DNA of 64,000 nucleotides from Pyrenopolyporus hunteri (GCA_902806595.1 CADCXC010000013.1:1054001-1118000); one strand, 5' to 3'; positions 22,061 through 35,166 are shown, counted from the stretch's first letter. Numbers and translations: made by a program. The notes: generated by a model not told the origin, from the letters alone.

Positions 22061-23521
22061 ATGTCGTTCGACGGATCTTATTCCGCGACACTGAGCCCAA
22101 CGGTGTCCGAGAGCTTTGGGTCCCACGTCCTCTCGAATTCCATCTCGTCTCTGGCCTCATCCACATCCGCACGCCCATCGTCGAGCAACATCTCCAAAAC
22201 CTACCGCCAGGCCTCGCAATTATTCCTAACGCGTCGACTGCCCGAGGCATTATCAACAGTCTTACCTTTAATCACTCCGTCGTCCGAAAACGCTGACGTC
22301 AATGGCCTAACCGAACCGGCACCTGTTGTTCGGGCCTCGAGATCCACAAGGATAAAGGTGTGGAGCTTGTATCTGACAATTCTCAACGCGATATTAGAAC
22401 TCGACCCCGACGAGGGAAAAGAGGCTTTCGGCACACAGGAATGGCGCGCCATATGCAAAAAGGTACGAGATGGCGATGTCTGGGAAGAAGTAGTGCAAAA
22501 CGGATATCATGGCGTCGAGGGAGAGGTCGATTCTGATGTCGTCATAAATTTGTAAGTTTCCTCTCCGATTCTGCGTAGGAGGATATTGTATAGGATGTTT
22601 TCTATCCGGCTCGCGTAACATAGCCATTAACTTGCGTCTAGGGCGACACTTCTTCTTGCGCACGCTAAGTCGCAGGCCGTAAATCAGAAGCGACTAGAGA
22701 ATTATCTAGCCGCCTCGAGCACACCGAATCTCGACATATCTAAGCAGCTCGAAGCCACTAGATCTCCGCGGCTAGCATCGAGAAGTCGGAGGTCGGGGTC
22801 TAAGGGTGCTAGCGGTGCCGATACACCTCGAGATCTCAATGCCAGAGTTAAGATCCTCGAGCTATACACTCTGCACGTCCTGTTACGAAACAATGAGTGG
22901 GATTATGCTAGGGAGTTCATTAGTGTCAGCACTGTACTAGACGAGGAACGAAGAGATGCTTTCCTACAAGCCCTTCAAAGTCTTCAGGAAGAACAGCAAG
23001 AGTCGGAACGGAAAGAACGCGAGGAGAAGCAGAAGCAGGAGGAGCAGCTACAAAAGGATATTGAGGAGGCGAGGAGATTAAGGGCAGAGAACGAAGCAAG
23101 AGAACGACGTCGACTCAACGAAGAAAGAGCTAAGCGAGAAGGCACCGAGGTCGACTACGGCATCGAGGACACGCAAATCACATCCACAAGTAAAAGTAAG
23201 GCCCGGAGTGTGTCTAACGGCTCCGCTTTATCAAGATCATCTAAGTCGTCTACTTCTAAGGCGAAAAAGGCGGTAGCACCCCCGGGTATCGGTGCGCGAG
23301 CTGTGATGATTCTATCAAACCTCCGCAACATTGTTGAGCAGATGGGGACTACGTTTAGAACTAACCCAATGTTACTTATGAGGCTGTTAGCCTTCATCAT
23401 TGGCGTAGTTGTTATGTTTGGTAGGAAAGGTCTGCGTGAGCGGATTCGACGAATTCTTAGTACAGGTTGGAATAAGGTCAAGGCAACTGCTGGTATGGGC
23501 GTCAAGGTCAGCTACATCTAG
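22061..23521 (+). CDS. PEX26: PEX26 (Pex15-type) peroxisomal membrane anchor
   Basis: Two exons, 22061-22551 and 22642-23521, give 456 aa. A Ser-rich N-terminus is followed by a helical repeat-like domain (SKTYRQASQLFLTRRLPEALS; KVWSLYLTILNAILELDPDEGKEAFG; RVKILELYTLHVLLRNNEWDYAREFI). Then come a long Glu/Lys/Arg-rich coiled coil and a single hydrophobic segment near the C-terminus (MLLMRLLAFIIGVVVMFG) with a short basic tail, i.e. a tail-anchored protein. This is the architecture of fungal PEX26, which anchors the Pex1-Pex6 AAA-ATPase complex at the peroxisome to recycle Pex5. The ATG at 22061 follows AAC in good context. It is the second peroxisomal membrane protein in the window, with no sign of linkage to the first. 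Confidence 0.85.
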
Positions 23522-23865
23522 TTGACTTCAGGGGTTTTTTAATGGGTTTATTCTGTACATCATCCACTTTCTAAGGATAGTAATCATACCGGGAGAACGG
23601 GGAGTATCCTGTACGAAGCATGTCGCATACGTCGTAACACTTTATAATGAGAATCAATCTGGGTAAATATATTTCGAACGTCAATTGCGATTATATAGAA
23701 GCCGCCATATCCATAAAACGCCGCTCCGAATGCTGAACCCGAAGTAGAAGTGCTTTCCTTGCGGAGTTGTGTGTACGTCTAGTGACGACCACTCGTTGCG
23801 TGTTCCCATGATCCCGAAATCTCGAAGCTTAAACGACCACCGCCCAAACCCGGGCGTCACAGGGG
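23522..23865. other. Convergent intergenic between PEX26 and Rds3
   Basis: Presumed 3' UTRs. The open frame that runs through 23681-23968 in the Rds3 direction is intron read-through plus 3' UTR, not protein. Confidence 0.55.
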
Positions 23866-24336
23866 CTAGTACCCTGTCCGATTCGTTTTCTTTTGATAGA
23901 ATAACTGCGAACTGGGTTAATATCTGGAGGTCTAACCGGGAATTGTAGGGGGAGGAGTGGCAACTTACATCTGTCCGTGAACTTCCCAGATTTATAATCT
24001 TAGGACACCCATCTCTGTCTTTCTCCAGCCGCGTACATTCGAAGCAGTAGAACGCGTCCGAGATGCCCTCGCCGCCACATACGACACACTTGTTCTGGTA
24101 GTTACCGAAACTGCATTCGTCGCAGATGCGGACGAGGGTGGTCGGTCGCACGTAGGAATCGCATACGGGGCATTTGCCATCGCACTTGTCACAGAGGCGG
24201 CCGATGGCAATGCCGGATTGCTTGCGGCACATTACAAGATCGCTGCGGAATGGAATGTCAGCTTTAGCTCGTCGTAAATAAACGACTGGAATTGTTATGT
24301 GGGGAGGTGCTGTACTTACGGATGATGTCGCGACAT
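23866..24336 (-). CDS. RDS3: Rds3/PHF5A-type U2 snRNP SF3b subunit
   Basis: Three exons on the minus strand: 24320-24336 (17 nt, MSRHH plus two bases), 23969-24242 and 23866-23904, total 109 aa, close to the family's usual 110. The protein has the closely spaced CxxC zinc knots of PHF5A (LCDKCDGKCPVCDSYV; RICDECSFGNYQ; CVVCGGEGISDAFYCFEC) and the conserved KDRDGCPKIINLGSSRTD. The last exon adds LFYQKKTNRTGY, replacing the read-through tail seen if the intron at 23905-23968 is ignored. In known systems the protein is an SF3b component that contacts SF3B1 and helps recognise the intron branch site. Both introns have GTAAGT donors. Confidence 0.93.
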
Positions 24337-24989
24337 ATTGGACGATTCCGGATCTTATGATAGTTGGGATGACTTGTTGGAATGAGAGATTGTAGGTGGA
24401 AGAGACGGCGAAAGTAGTAGTTTATGGGAAGTCGTGAGGTTGGTTTATTGTTGTCGTAGCAAGAAGGTAAGAAGGATGAAATAATAATTAGCCTTCCGGA
24501 CGATTCCTCAGCCTTGCCACTTTCCTTCAATGGTTCTTCTGGCGATTTCTTTGGCGCGAGGTTGGAGCTTTCGATGTATTGTACTAGTATAGATGTGGCA
24601 TAGCAGCATAATTTGAATAAAGTGGGACCTCACATGCACAATTGCATAAAGCGCCGTCGATCTTAAGCAACGTATCTCAAGTACCTAGATGTATCCATGT
24701 ACCTAGGTACCTAAGCAGGACCCTTGGCCCTTGGCCAAAAGCATGACCCACAATGCGTGCTCCTCTTATCATTTCAGATCAACTTTGATTGTCGCACCGT
24801 CGCACGTCGCGCTTTGGCCCTTCAGCCTCGCGATAGTCCCTCCATCTTGCGCTATCTCCTTCGCCTGCACAGATGATGCTCAGAAGTGTTTCTAACTTGT
24901 TATACTGCCCACTGCGGCAGCTCCCCTTGTGAATTTGTACTTTGCGCCTTTTTGCAATTCTCTTCTATCTTGGGGAAAGGGTTGACGCT
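24337..24989. other. Divergent intergenic between Rds3 and pinin-like genes
   Basis: Shared promoter region of two splicing-related genes. It contains TGTACCTAGGTACCTAAG at 24699-24716. No gene supported. Confidence 0.45.
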
Positions 24990-26038
24990 ATGTCGGCCAA
25001 CGAGACGTGAGATATGCTTTCTTGCTCTAATCCTATTGGTCGCAATTCGCTAATGATAAAAGCAGCTCTCCAAATGGCCACAGTCCGTCGCGCGAGACCA
25101 CTGCCGCCGAAACAGACAAGGAACAACGGAATTCGAGTAAGCGCAAGGCCTCGTCGCCCTCACCAAGCGAGGACAACAAGCCCAGCCAGTCGCCGAAAAG
25201 GACCAGACTAGATGACGAACATACGAGGGAACATGCCAATGCCAAGCCCCTACCAACTCCGAAGGAGCCCAGCACCGACCGTCGTGAAAGCGCGCTGCAG
25301 GAGGAGAAAAAACGAGGGAAGCGATTATTCGGTGGTTTGCTAAGCACCCTAAGTCAAACCACTTCCAGCTCTCAGCAGAAGAGACGCCAAGAGATTGAGC
25401 GACGACAGCAGGCAAAAGTCCACCAGCAGAGGGTCGAAGATGACAAGCACAGAGAGGAGAAACTAGCCAAGCTGAGATCCGTCCGGCAAGTGGAACAGCT
25501 TAAGTTCGACGAGCGAGTTGTACGCCAGCCCCCACGGGTATCCTAATCATCCAAGGACACTTAAGCTGACATTGTCACTTTAGATGCAAACTAGGCATGA
25601 AAATCTGCTGGCGACGGCACGTTTTCTGGAAACTAGGAGCACTCCCAAGATAGTAAGCATGGCTTTAATCCCGGCATTGGTTTCACCTGCTGATCGCGAT
25701 TGTAGTATTATTTGCCATGGGACCCCACCGACGAACAAGAAGACATCATCAAAGAGCAAATTCGAGAGGCCGAGCGCATCACCGACAAGGAGATCCTCGA
25801 GTTCAAAGAGCGCAGGGAGCGGAGGCTGAAAGTATTGGGCATCGCGGTTGACCCCCCCACGCTTGAACCCAAGGACACAGTGGGTAGTAAACCTAATGAT
25901 GAGAGCCCTGCTGACCCTCCGCAATCTAACCCGGCCAATCGGCCCCCGTCGCTCGCGGGTAAGGTCGGCCACGAAAAGGAGTCCGATAGGGCTGACGATG
26001 TCGTGATAGAGGAGGTCGAGGACATGGTAATCTACTAA
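24990..26038 (+). CDS. Pinin/SDK/MemA-domain protein
   Basis: Four exons: 24990-25006, 25066-25519 (or 25537), 25584-25652 and 25706-26038, about 290 aa. The tiny first exon encodes MSANE plus part of the next codon. The N-terminus is a charged, low-complexity region with RS/SP-like dipeptides. The pinin domain follows: KRLFGGLLSTLSQ, then a dense Lys/Arg/Gln coiled coil (EIERRQQAKVHQQR), KLRSVRQVEQLKFDERV, and the signature ending STPKI joined to YYLPWDPT across the last intron. The C-terminal ~65 residues are acidic and disordered. Pinin proteins associate with the exon junction complex and spliceosome in the nucleus. Two donors at the second intron (25520 GTACGC or 25538 GTATCC) both keep frame; the first matches the donor consensus better. 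Confidence 0.85.
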
Positions 26039-27379
26039 GTTCTCAATGCCCTCTATCCTGCTTTCTCCTTTCTTTCTTTTCCTATGCCGTCTTTGTCAGG
26101 GGAGGGGCTTGGTAATGGATGGTGGCACCGGCGTTTATGATGTAGGTAGCGGATCTACGGGCTGGGGGATTCTTTTTGCCGTAAGTTTCGACTTCTCGGA
26201 ACTAACTAAATGTCGGGCTGATAGTGAGTGTTCTATGCGTACGTCTTGTAACGGGCGATCATGCATGAATTCAAAATTCCTGGCGAAGCTGGTTGAAGAT
26301 GACCTTTGGGGCGCTCCCGAGGAAGACCAGGTCAGACCACCTTTGTTGGGCCCTTGGCGCTCTATCGTGTAGTTAGCCGAGACATTGATATTGACCCCGC
26401 CGTCGACGATCCCCATGGTACATCACGGGATCTAGGCACCTACACGGGATCAAATACCTAGCCTACCTACTTCGGTATTACATATATATTCGGTGATAGG
26501 CAATGTGGTCCATCGAGCTCCGATTGTTGCCCTGATGTCATCTTCCGTAGAATTCGGCCTGTCTAAATACTCTCCCAGAGCCACTACGATTAAGGGTATT
26601 ACGCACAAGCATCAGACGGCTGCTATAGAAATATCTCAGGATACGCCACTATTTTGGGTAATCCGATGCATGAGACAACAGAAGGCGAGGGCCAGGTTGG
26701 TTTTACGTCGTAAAATCTGGCTCGCCGGATGACCCCCTATTCCGGAGGCACCATGCTTGGCCTTACTTCAAAAGTCGGTATGCTGCTGGGCTGACAAATG
26801 TATTGATTATACGAATGTGTCATATCGACATATATCGTGACTTGGCTGGCGGCTATAGAGCTCCTATATTCCTTAGCTTAGGAACCGTCGTGAAAATAAC
26901 TGGGCCGTCCCCGGCTTTTAGGTCCAATCCCTATTTAGCAGGTGAGGCTCATACGAACTAAAACAGTCCCGGCAGCAAGCTGAGCTCCGGGATAACTAGG
27001 TACGTTTACCTCTCTAATTATTCTACGTGAAGCATAAGATATATGTAAATACCAGATACTGTTCATATTATATATAGAGGTTTTAATCTTTGATTTATAA
27101 TGGTTGTCTCCTGTGTCTGGCTGCCTGGGGATAATTGCCTCTTTTGGAGGCTCTTCAAGGATCGGAGGCTTACATAGGTGGGTTATGTAGGTCCTCGGCC
27201 AAATTGGTTCATTGGGGAACCCAGGCCCCCCAGAAAAACATATATAAGACAGGTCCGGGCTATTCTCACTCTTGCAATTCTCCCTCCCTTTATAGGCCGA
27301 GCCCTCATACGTCTCCTAAGAAAATTGCTTAAAGCCTTACCCATATTCTACCCCCGAAGCCGCTAAATTGCAGGTCGAG
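26039..27379. other. Intergenic between pinin-like gene and epoxide hydrolase
   Basis: 1.3 kb with short ORFs on both strands but no domain or splice structure I can support. Confidence 0.45.
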
Positions 27380-28619
27380 ATGCCCGTTGACGCATTAGTT
27401 CCTAACGACCCTCGGGTCGAACACAAGTTCGCCTCGGTCGCTGGCCACCGGTATCATTATATGCTGGGTAAGCCGCAGAACGAGCCGGTCGCCACGGCCG
27501 TCCTTATCCATGGCTGGTTAATGTCCCCGGGCCCGAGAAGTTTCCGCGTTACTAACAAAGCGTCGGCAGGCCGGATCTTGGTATGGGATGGCGAAACCAA
27601 GTCCCTCTCCTCCTGTCCCTGAACTTGCAGGTCATCGTCCCGGACATGCTGGGCTATGGGCAAACTTCTGCCCCGGACTCCTACGAGGAGTACACCATGA
27701 AGAAAATGACCGGCCACATTGCAACTATCATCAAGGAGCATACCGACCAGCCCGTCATTCTCGGCGGTCACGATTGGGGCGGGGTTTTCGTTTGGTTAGT
27801 TTTTCATCGTTTGGGGCCGCCCTTGGTTAGAGTTAAGGAGGGGTGCATAAAGCTCTCGTTTCCTTGCATCGATCGCATAACTCGATCTTCGCGGTCGATT
27901 GGTTCAACCCCCTATTAGAGAAACTACGGAGGATTAATCACGTACTAACGTCGGCGTATCATAGGCGCATGGTCGCATATTATCCGGAGCTAGTCCGCGC
28001 GGTCTTCAGCCTATGCGTGCCTTACCCGCCCCCGTCTCCCGTCAAGATAACGCTAGACGAGCTAGTGCACCGGATGCCCTTCTGGCGGTACCAGATCCAG
28101 CTAGCGAGCCCGATCGCGGAGGACATCGTGGACAAGTCGCCGCAGAACCTGCGGGGGTTCGTCAACGGGATCTTCGGCGGGCGGACGCCGGAGGGCGAGG
28201 GCCCGTTTAAGACGGGGGTAGGCATCATCGAGGAGAACCTGCCGCGGATCGGGCCGGCGGCGCTGGCCAGCCCCGAGATCGTCGACTACTACGTCCAGGA
28301 GTACTCGCGCCACGGCATGCACGCCCCGTGCAACTGGTACCGCACGCGCAGCCTCAACGGCGACGACGACGTCGAGCTGGCGAAGACCAGCGACGGCAAG
28401 ATCAGGGTCCCGGCCATGCTGGTCATGGCGGAGCGCGACGCGACGCTCCCGCTGTCCCTGGCGCGGGGCCAGGAGAAGTATTTCGAGGCCGGATACAGAT
28501 ACGAGCTCGTCCCCCGCGCTGACCACTGGGCCCATGTGCAGTACCCCGAGCTCGTCAATAGGTATATAACGGAGTTCGTCGAGAGCGTGCTGGGAAGTGG
28601 ATTTAAGGCGTCACTGTAG
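27380..28619 (+). CDS. Epoxide hydrolase-like alpha/beta hydrolase
   Basis: Three exons (27380-27516, 27570-27794, 27965-28619) give 338 aa. The oxyanion motif HGWPD is created by the first splice. The nucleophile motif is GGHDWGG (D114), the acid is in MAERDATLPL (D279) and the base is in RADHWAHVQ (H308), the full Asp-Asp-His set of soluble epoxide hydrolases and related haloalkane dehalogenases. HGWPDLGMGWRNQVPLLL is typical of the epoxide hydrolase group. The enzyme would open epoxides to diols in detoxification or secondary metabolism. No biosynthetic partners lie beside it. The second intron (170 nt) has a TACTAAC-like branch site. The last exon is far more GC-rich than the first two. 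Confidence 0.87.
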
Positions 28620-30461
28620 GACTGTGGGTTAAACTGGTTTGACGGGGCTGTGGATCGGGTCTTATACGTAAGTTATGCTGCGTGGAATGGAATTGGCCTC
28701 TGTTAGCGTGTATGTGGTTCTGGTTAGATATATCCACACACGATGCGCACCACACCATCTAAGCGAGCTCCATCTCATATGACGTTCAAATCGCGTGGGA
28801 GCTTATTGATCCGTGATCCGTGATCCGTGGAGAAAAACCTACAGATTGACGGGTACCTAGACAGAGAACCAGGTAAAGGGGAAAGGGGCCTACGAAAAAA
28901 GGAGGGGAAACTGCTCGGTAGACGGCGCGCCGTATAGATAATGCTTTGGGGGCTGAGAATGAGATCGGTGAACTGCTGTTGTCATCGTATACGAAGCTTA
29001 CTTACCAGAGTAGGCTGCTAGATAGGGAGGAGACGTGGAAGTTGGGGACTGCGGTCAGCAAAATGGCGCCGCCACGATGAAGGTCCTGAGCCCCTGAAAA
29101 TGGTTTAAAATAAGATAGGGAAAAGGGCCTGGCCTCTTTGCGCCGGCGGACCTACGCGTATTTAATTCTTGGCGGGTCTTGGTAATTGACTGCTGGATCG
29201 TCTCGATTTTTATTTTTTTCGTCCTCATTTCCTAATTCCTAATTTCCTTCTCCTGTTCCGTTCCTGGTGGCGTTTGGGGACTTATCGCGATTCAATATTC
29301 TGGCGTATCACCTCCATAAGTGGCATGTACCTGTTGTAATCTGCGTTCCTGTTGGCACCCGAGGGTGTTCTATATAAAGAAAGCATGATGTTAAAATGTT
29401 CCGCATCAGCCACAAGGCGAGAGGTGCAAAATGGCCCGGACCTACCTGCATCTCATCTTGAGACAATCGATCTTCAGACGTCTATCAGGTACAAACGCAA
29501 CGAAGTTCGTACCTTACAAACAGAATTCCATAAACTTGAGAGGTGCTCCGTTTGCCATATACATGTGGGGATGTAATTGTACATACGGCCCCGTAATACT
29601 ATAGTAGTACTTAGAGTCGCGCCTCGTTGGCCACGCGTGCGTTTTAGTGTCGGTGCTGGCTGAGATCCCTGTACGTTGCTGCCAACTGAAAAGAAGTTCC
29701 ATTGGTGCCTTGTGCTAGCTTTGTACTCACGTACTACCCGGACCCCACGGGCCACATCTACTGGCTAATGACGGAAGGCTGTGCAAAAGAAAAATCGGTC
29801 GCACACAAACACGGGAAAAGATGGACCCATTTATTACTATGTACGTACCTACCTATGTACTGTGCACCTGTATACATGAGGTACATGAGGTACGTGAGAT
29901 ACATGTGATACTTGATACTGTAGGTATCTGCAATTGATGCTTGGACCCCCCGGTCGCTTTTTTGCTGAGATGGTCTGAAATCCCAAATGCTACCCTTTTT
30001 TGCATTTCTGCCGTTTCGACCTACTGGCAGCAGAAACGTAGAAACTGTCAGACTCCATTAACATTCGCGTCGTAGCCACGACATCCGATGATTTATCATA
30101 CCCAATCACTCCTTGCGACCTTTCCCTTTTTCGTCCTCGTCGCCGCTTAGATTACATCGGCCTGGTATTTTCGTTCCTGTTTTCCCCCCATTCCACCGCC
30201 GTCTACGAAGCTGAGCCATCTCGTATTCTCATTCACCCACACCCCCTTACGTACTACGTCAGGCCTGTCACGACTCGCAGTGCCCTTTTTCCCTTCTTGA
30301 ATCACTTGCAGATACGTTCTCATGGGATCTATGTGCAAAGATTAAACCCGACCGCTACTAAATGAAAGCTTGAACTGAATCGATTTCGCAAACATCTTCG
30401 TTTCTTCGCGTCCCGTATGCCTCCGATCCTTCTCCCTTTGTAACACCCATTCCTTCGCGAC
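28620..30461. other. Long intergenic upstream of the P4-ATPase gene
   Basis: 1.8 kb with no supported gene. Local repeats include three copies of GATCCGT at about 28808-28830 and a 10-bp-period TACATGAGG run at 29871-29910. Sequence just upstream of the ATG at 30462 is CT-rich. Confidence 0.45.
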
Positions 30462-33400
30462 ATGGCTGGCAGGGCGCCTCCCGGAGGCCCCTCTAGCTCT
30501 AGGAATGATCTCTTACTCGACCTCGAGGACAATGCTTCGTACGATGGATCAAGACGGCCCATGCACGATGACCATTCTTCTCGACCGTCCGTGTCCTACG
30601 ACGATTTCGTCGGCGGTAGTCAGACCACCCATCCGTCTGTGAAGAACCCGCCACCAGGCGCCGGCGCTGGCGTTTCGGGCCCAAGGCCTCCATACTTGGT
30701 CGATAACGATAGGCAGTACAGTCAATCTTCCGACCTACATAACTACCAACGATACGCAGACGACTTCGACGATTTCCCCGAAGATGGCCAATCGTTTTAT
30801 CCACACGGAGGGTCGGTAAATGCTGCTGGCGGTTCGGTAGGTCGTGCCAATGCGCGGAATCGCAACAGCGTCCTTGGATTAGGAGGTGGTTTTCTGGGAA
30901 GGGCTAAGAATATGTTGGGGATGGGGCAGAAAGGCTATTCGGAAATGGACCTGCCCTTGACGGAGCCGGGCCACTCCCGAGTGGATTCGAATGTCGACCA
31001 TCACCCAAAGCAGAACAAGGGATTCGGGCTCAAGAACTTCAGGTTTGGCTTTGGCGGAGGTAAACCCGACCCATCGACTCTCGGCCCTCGAATAATTCAC
31101 TTGAACAACCCCCCGGCCAACGCCGTGAATAAATACGTTGATAACCACGTTTCTACCGCCAAGTATAACGTCGCCACGTTCCTACCCAAATTCCTAATCG
31201 AGCAATTCTCGAAGTTTGCCAATATCTTTTTCTTATTCACGGCAGCGCTGCAGCAAATCCCGAATCTGTCTCCGACAAATCGCTGGACTACTCTCGTTCC
31301 CCTGGTGGCCGTGTTGTTAGTATCAGCAGGCAAGGAACTGGTCGAGGATCATAGGAGGAAGCAAGCTGATAGCACGCTTAACAACTCGAAGGCTAGGATT
31401 TTGCGGGGATCAAGCTTTGAAGAGACGAAGTGGATCAATGTGGCCGTAGGAGACATCGTGCGAGTCGAGTCGGAGGAACCCTTTCCGGCGGATATCGTCT
31501 TGCTTGCAAGCTCCGAGCCGGAGGGCTTGTGCTACATCGAAACTGCGAACCTCGACGGCGAAACTAACCTGAAGATTAAGCAGGCACTGCCGGAGACGTC
31601 AACTATGGTTAGCCCGGCGGAGTTGGGTAGGCTAGGGGGCAGAGTCCGTTCCGAACAGCCAAATAGTAGCTTATACACGTACGAGGCTACCTTAACTATG
31701 CAGGCCGGCGGAGGGGAAAAGGAGCTGCCTCTCAACCCGGAACAGCTTCTATTGAGAGGCGCTACCCTCAGGAACACCCCCTGGGTTCACGGAATAGTAG
31801 TCTTCACGGGACACGAGACTAAGTTGATGCGCAACGCCACCGCGGCCCCGATCAAGCGGACCAAGGTCGAGCGGCAGCTGAACAAGCTAGTCCTCGCGTT
31901 GATCGGTATGCTTCTTATTCTTAGCGTCATATGTACCGTGGGAGAGCTGGTTTTCCGGTCCGTTCGGAAAGACCAGATAGCTTACCTACACTTGGATCCC
32001 CTGACAGGCACCGGAGGCGTGGTTCAGGCGATCTTCAAGGACCTCGTCACCTACTGGGTTTTGTTCTCTGCGTTAGTTCCTATCTCGCTTTTCGTAACCG
32101 TCGAGATGGTCAAGTATTGGCACGGCATTCTGATAAACGACGACCTCGATATCTACTATGATAAGACGGACACGCCTGCGAATTGTCGAACGTCTAGTTT
32201 AGTCGAAGAGCTGGGCATGGTCGGGTTTGTCTTTTCGGATAAGACGGGAACCCTAACTTGCAACATGATGGAGTTTAAACAATGCACGATTAGCGGGATA
32301 CAATACGCGGACGAGGTCCCAGAGGACCGAAGAGCCACCGTACAGGACGGCGTTGAAGTTGGGATCCACGATTTTAAGCGACTACGTGAGAACATAAAAT
32401 CGCACCCGAGTGCGGAGGCGATGCATCACTTTTTAGCCCTTCTCTCGACCTGTCATACCGTCATTCCGGAGCGGGACGAGAAGAGCGGGACGATTAAATA
32501 TCAGGCCGCCTCACCCGACGAGGGTGCGTTGGTTCAGGGTGCTATGACTTTAGGCTATACCTTCGTTGCTCGCAAACCACGATCGGTGCTTATCGAAGTC
32601 GAAGGTAAAGAGTATGAATACGAACTCCTAGCCGTGTGCGAGTTCAATTCTACGAGGAAGCGGATGTCCACCATATATCGATGCCCGGATGGAAAGATCC
32701 GGCTATACTGCAAGGGTGCCGACACCGTCATTCTGGAACGACTGAACGAGGATAACCCCCACGTCGAACAGACTCTGCTGCATCTAGAGGAATATGCTTC
32801 CGAGGGCCTTCGGACTCTTTGCTTGGCCGTGCGTGAGATCCCAGAACAAGAGTTTCAGGAATGGTATAGCATATTCGATAAGGCCCAGACCACCGTGGGT
32901 GGTAATCGAGCCGAGGAGCTAGATAAGGCGGCCGAGATCATCGAGCACAGCTTTTACTTACTAGGTGCGACCGCCATCGAGGACCGTCTTCAAGACGGCG
33001 TGCCCGAGACGATTCATACGCTCCAGCAAGCCAATATCAAGGTCTGGGTTTTGACCGGAGATCGTCAGGAGACGGCCATCAACATCGGCATGAGCTCCAA
33101 GTTGCTGAGCGAAGATATGATGCTCTTGATTGTGAACGAGGAGGACGCCGCAGCAACTCGTGATAACATTCAGAAGAAGCTGGATGCCATACGGAACAAC
33201 GCAGATGGATCAGTGGAACTAGACGCCCTGGCTCTTGTCATCGACGGAAAGTCCCTTACTTACGCCCTAGAACCAGACTTGGAACGAATGTTTTACGACT
33301 TGGCTGTGATGTGTAAAGCGGTTATATGCTGCCGAGTATCACCATTACAAAAGGCTCTGGTCGTAAAGATGGTGAAGAAGTTCTCCCCGGAAATTCTCCT

Positions 33401-34627
33401 AGCTATTGGCGACGGAGCCAACGATGTGTCCATGATCCAGGCCGCCCATATCGGAGTCGGTATTTCGGGCGTCGAAGGTCTCCAGGCTGCGCGATCGGCC
33501 GATATATCAATCGCTCAGTTCCGATTCCTTCGCAAGCTCACACTCGTCCACGGCGCCTGGAGCTACCAACGTATCAGTAAAACCATCCTCTTCTCCTTCT
33601 ACAAAAATATTGCCTTATACATGACACAATTCTGGGTAGGTTGAATTCTCTCTCTGACTTTGCTTCAGTTCCGCATGGTATGATGTCAAATGACACGGAG
33701 GCTAATGCATCTACAGTATACGTTCCAAAACGTCTTCTCTGGTGCCATCATCTACGAATCGTGGACATTATCCTTTTACAACGTCTTCTACACCGTACTA
33801 CCTCCCCTGGTAATGGGTATCCTAGACCAGTTTATTTCCGCACGACTCCTCGACCGTTACCCACAGCTATACACCCTAGGACAGCAGAACCAGTTCTTCA
33901 AGATTAGCACATTCTCCGCTTGGATCCTAAACGCCGTATATCACTCTATTATCTTGTATATCTTCTCCGAATTGATTTGGTACTCCGACCTTATCCTGGG
34001 TGATGGCACAATAGCGGGTCACTGGGTCTGGGGTACGGCTTTGTACGCCGCTACTCTAGCTACCGTTCTCGGGAAGGCTGCGTTGGTGACAAGCAACTGG
34101 ACGAAGTACCATGTCATGGCCATCCCGGGCAGCATGCTGATATGGTACGTATTTATTATCGTCTACGGGATCGTCGCGCCGATGGCTGGTATCTCCAAGG
34201 AATACCAAGGGCTGGTGCCGAAACTTTTCGCCAATCCTGTCTTCTGGCTCCAGACGGTAGCTCTACCCATGCTATGTCTCCTCCGTGATTTTGCTTGGAA
34301 GTACGCCAAGAGGATGTATTACCCGCAGACGTACCATCACATACAAGAGATACAGAAGTATAACATCCAGGATTACCGCCCTAGGTAAGCTTTCCAGTTC
34401 CTTCCATCACCGTTACGCGTCCGTCCGCATTAGCTAACAAGAGAAATAGAATGGAACAATTCCAAAAGGCGATCAGGAAGGTCCGGCAGGTGCAGCGGAT
34501 GAGGAAACAGCGCGGCTACGCTTTCTCGCAAGCGGATGAGAGCCAGACGCGCGTCATCAACGCCTACGACACGACGAGGCACAGGGGCAGGTATGGCGAG
34601 ATGCCGGCGTCGACGCCAGGCAGGTAG
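30462..34627 (+). CDS. P4-ATPase phospholipid flippase (Drs2-like)
   Basis: Three exons (30462-33635, 33717-34384, 34450-34627) give 1339 aa, the usual length for Drs2. A long disordered N-terminus is followed by RIIHLNNPPANAVNKYVDN, a P4-type entry motif. The actuator loop has DGET (about residue 365), the phosphorylation motif is DKTGTLT (D about 593), and the hinge has GDGANDVSMIQ (about 983-993). Ten transmembrane helices are expected; the second exon supplies the last ones. The last exon encodes a basic tail ending with FSQADE and RHRGRYGEMP, resembling the regulatory tail of Drs2 that binds PI4P and Gea2. The role is flipping aminophospholipids to the cytosolic leaflet of trans-Golgi membranes. 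Both introns sit in the 3' quarter of the gene. Confidence 0.93.
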
Positions 34628-35166
34628 TCCAAGTAGAGGAGGTGGAGTTAGTCGCTTTGGTCTGGCATTGTATTTATATAGTCGGACGATACGATTACTA
34701 CGAATCTCGGTTGTTGCCAGTAGCGACGTCCAAGAAAAACCAATAAAATCAGCAAGAGTTGACAATAACGATTTGACTCGTCTTCCATGCTATAGGAAGC
34801 TGTTCCTCGCCACGGAATCAGGCTTTCGTGACTTTATTTTAGAGTACTGTTATAGGTTAGGTGAGTACCTACCTATCTGGGCAGAGGGATGTATTAGAAC
34901 TCTACCGCATATGTTTATCGAGACACTCAATACACTAAGGGCATTAAGATATTGTGTGCCATTCAGTGGATTACATGCTCGCCTGAGCCCTCGAGACTTA
35001 GAAACCTGTCACTTCATCCTAAGCGATTTAGTAAATAGACCGAATGATTAATTCCTTCTTGTCTTCCCAAACAAATATGAAATTAGGTACCTTCGATTGC
35101 CTGCTCTTCTGATATAATCGGGAGCGTCTCCGTCTTCACTGCATTATAGCCGCCCATATCTATCTT
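34628..35166. other. Convergent intergenic between P4-ATPase and NIF3-like genes
   Basis: An ORF on the + strand runs through the P4-ATPase 3' UTR to 35051, but it overlaps the terminal exon in another frame and has no recognisable domain. No gene supported. Confidence 0.4.

Noticed and set aside
23681..23865. Continuation of the Rds3 reading frame with an aromatic-rich tail.
   Set aside because: It is intron and 3' UTR read-through; the spliced form ends at the expected length with family-like residues.
34536..35051. 171-codon ORF on the + strand after the P4-ATPase.
   Set aside because: Starts inside the last P4-ATPase exon in another frame and runs through its 3' UTR without domain signal.
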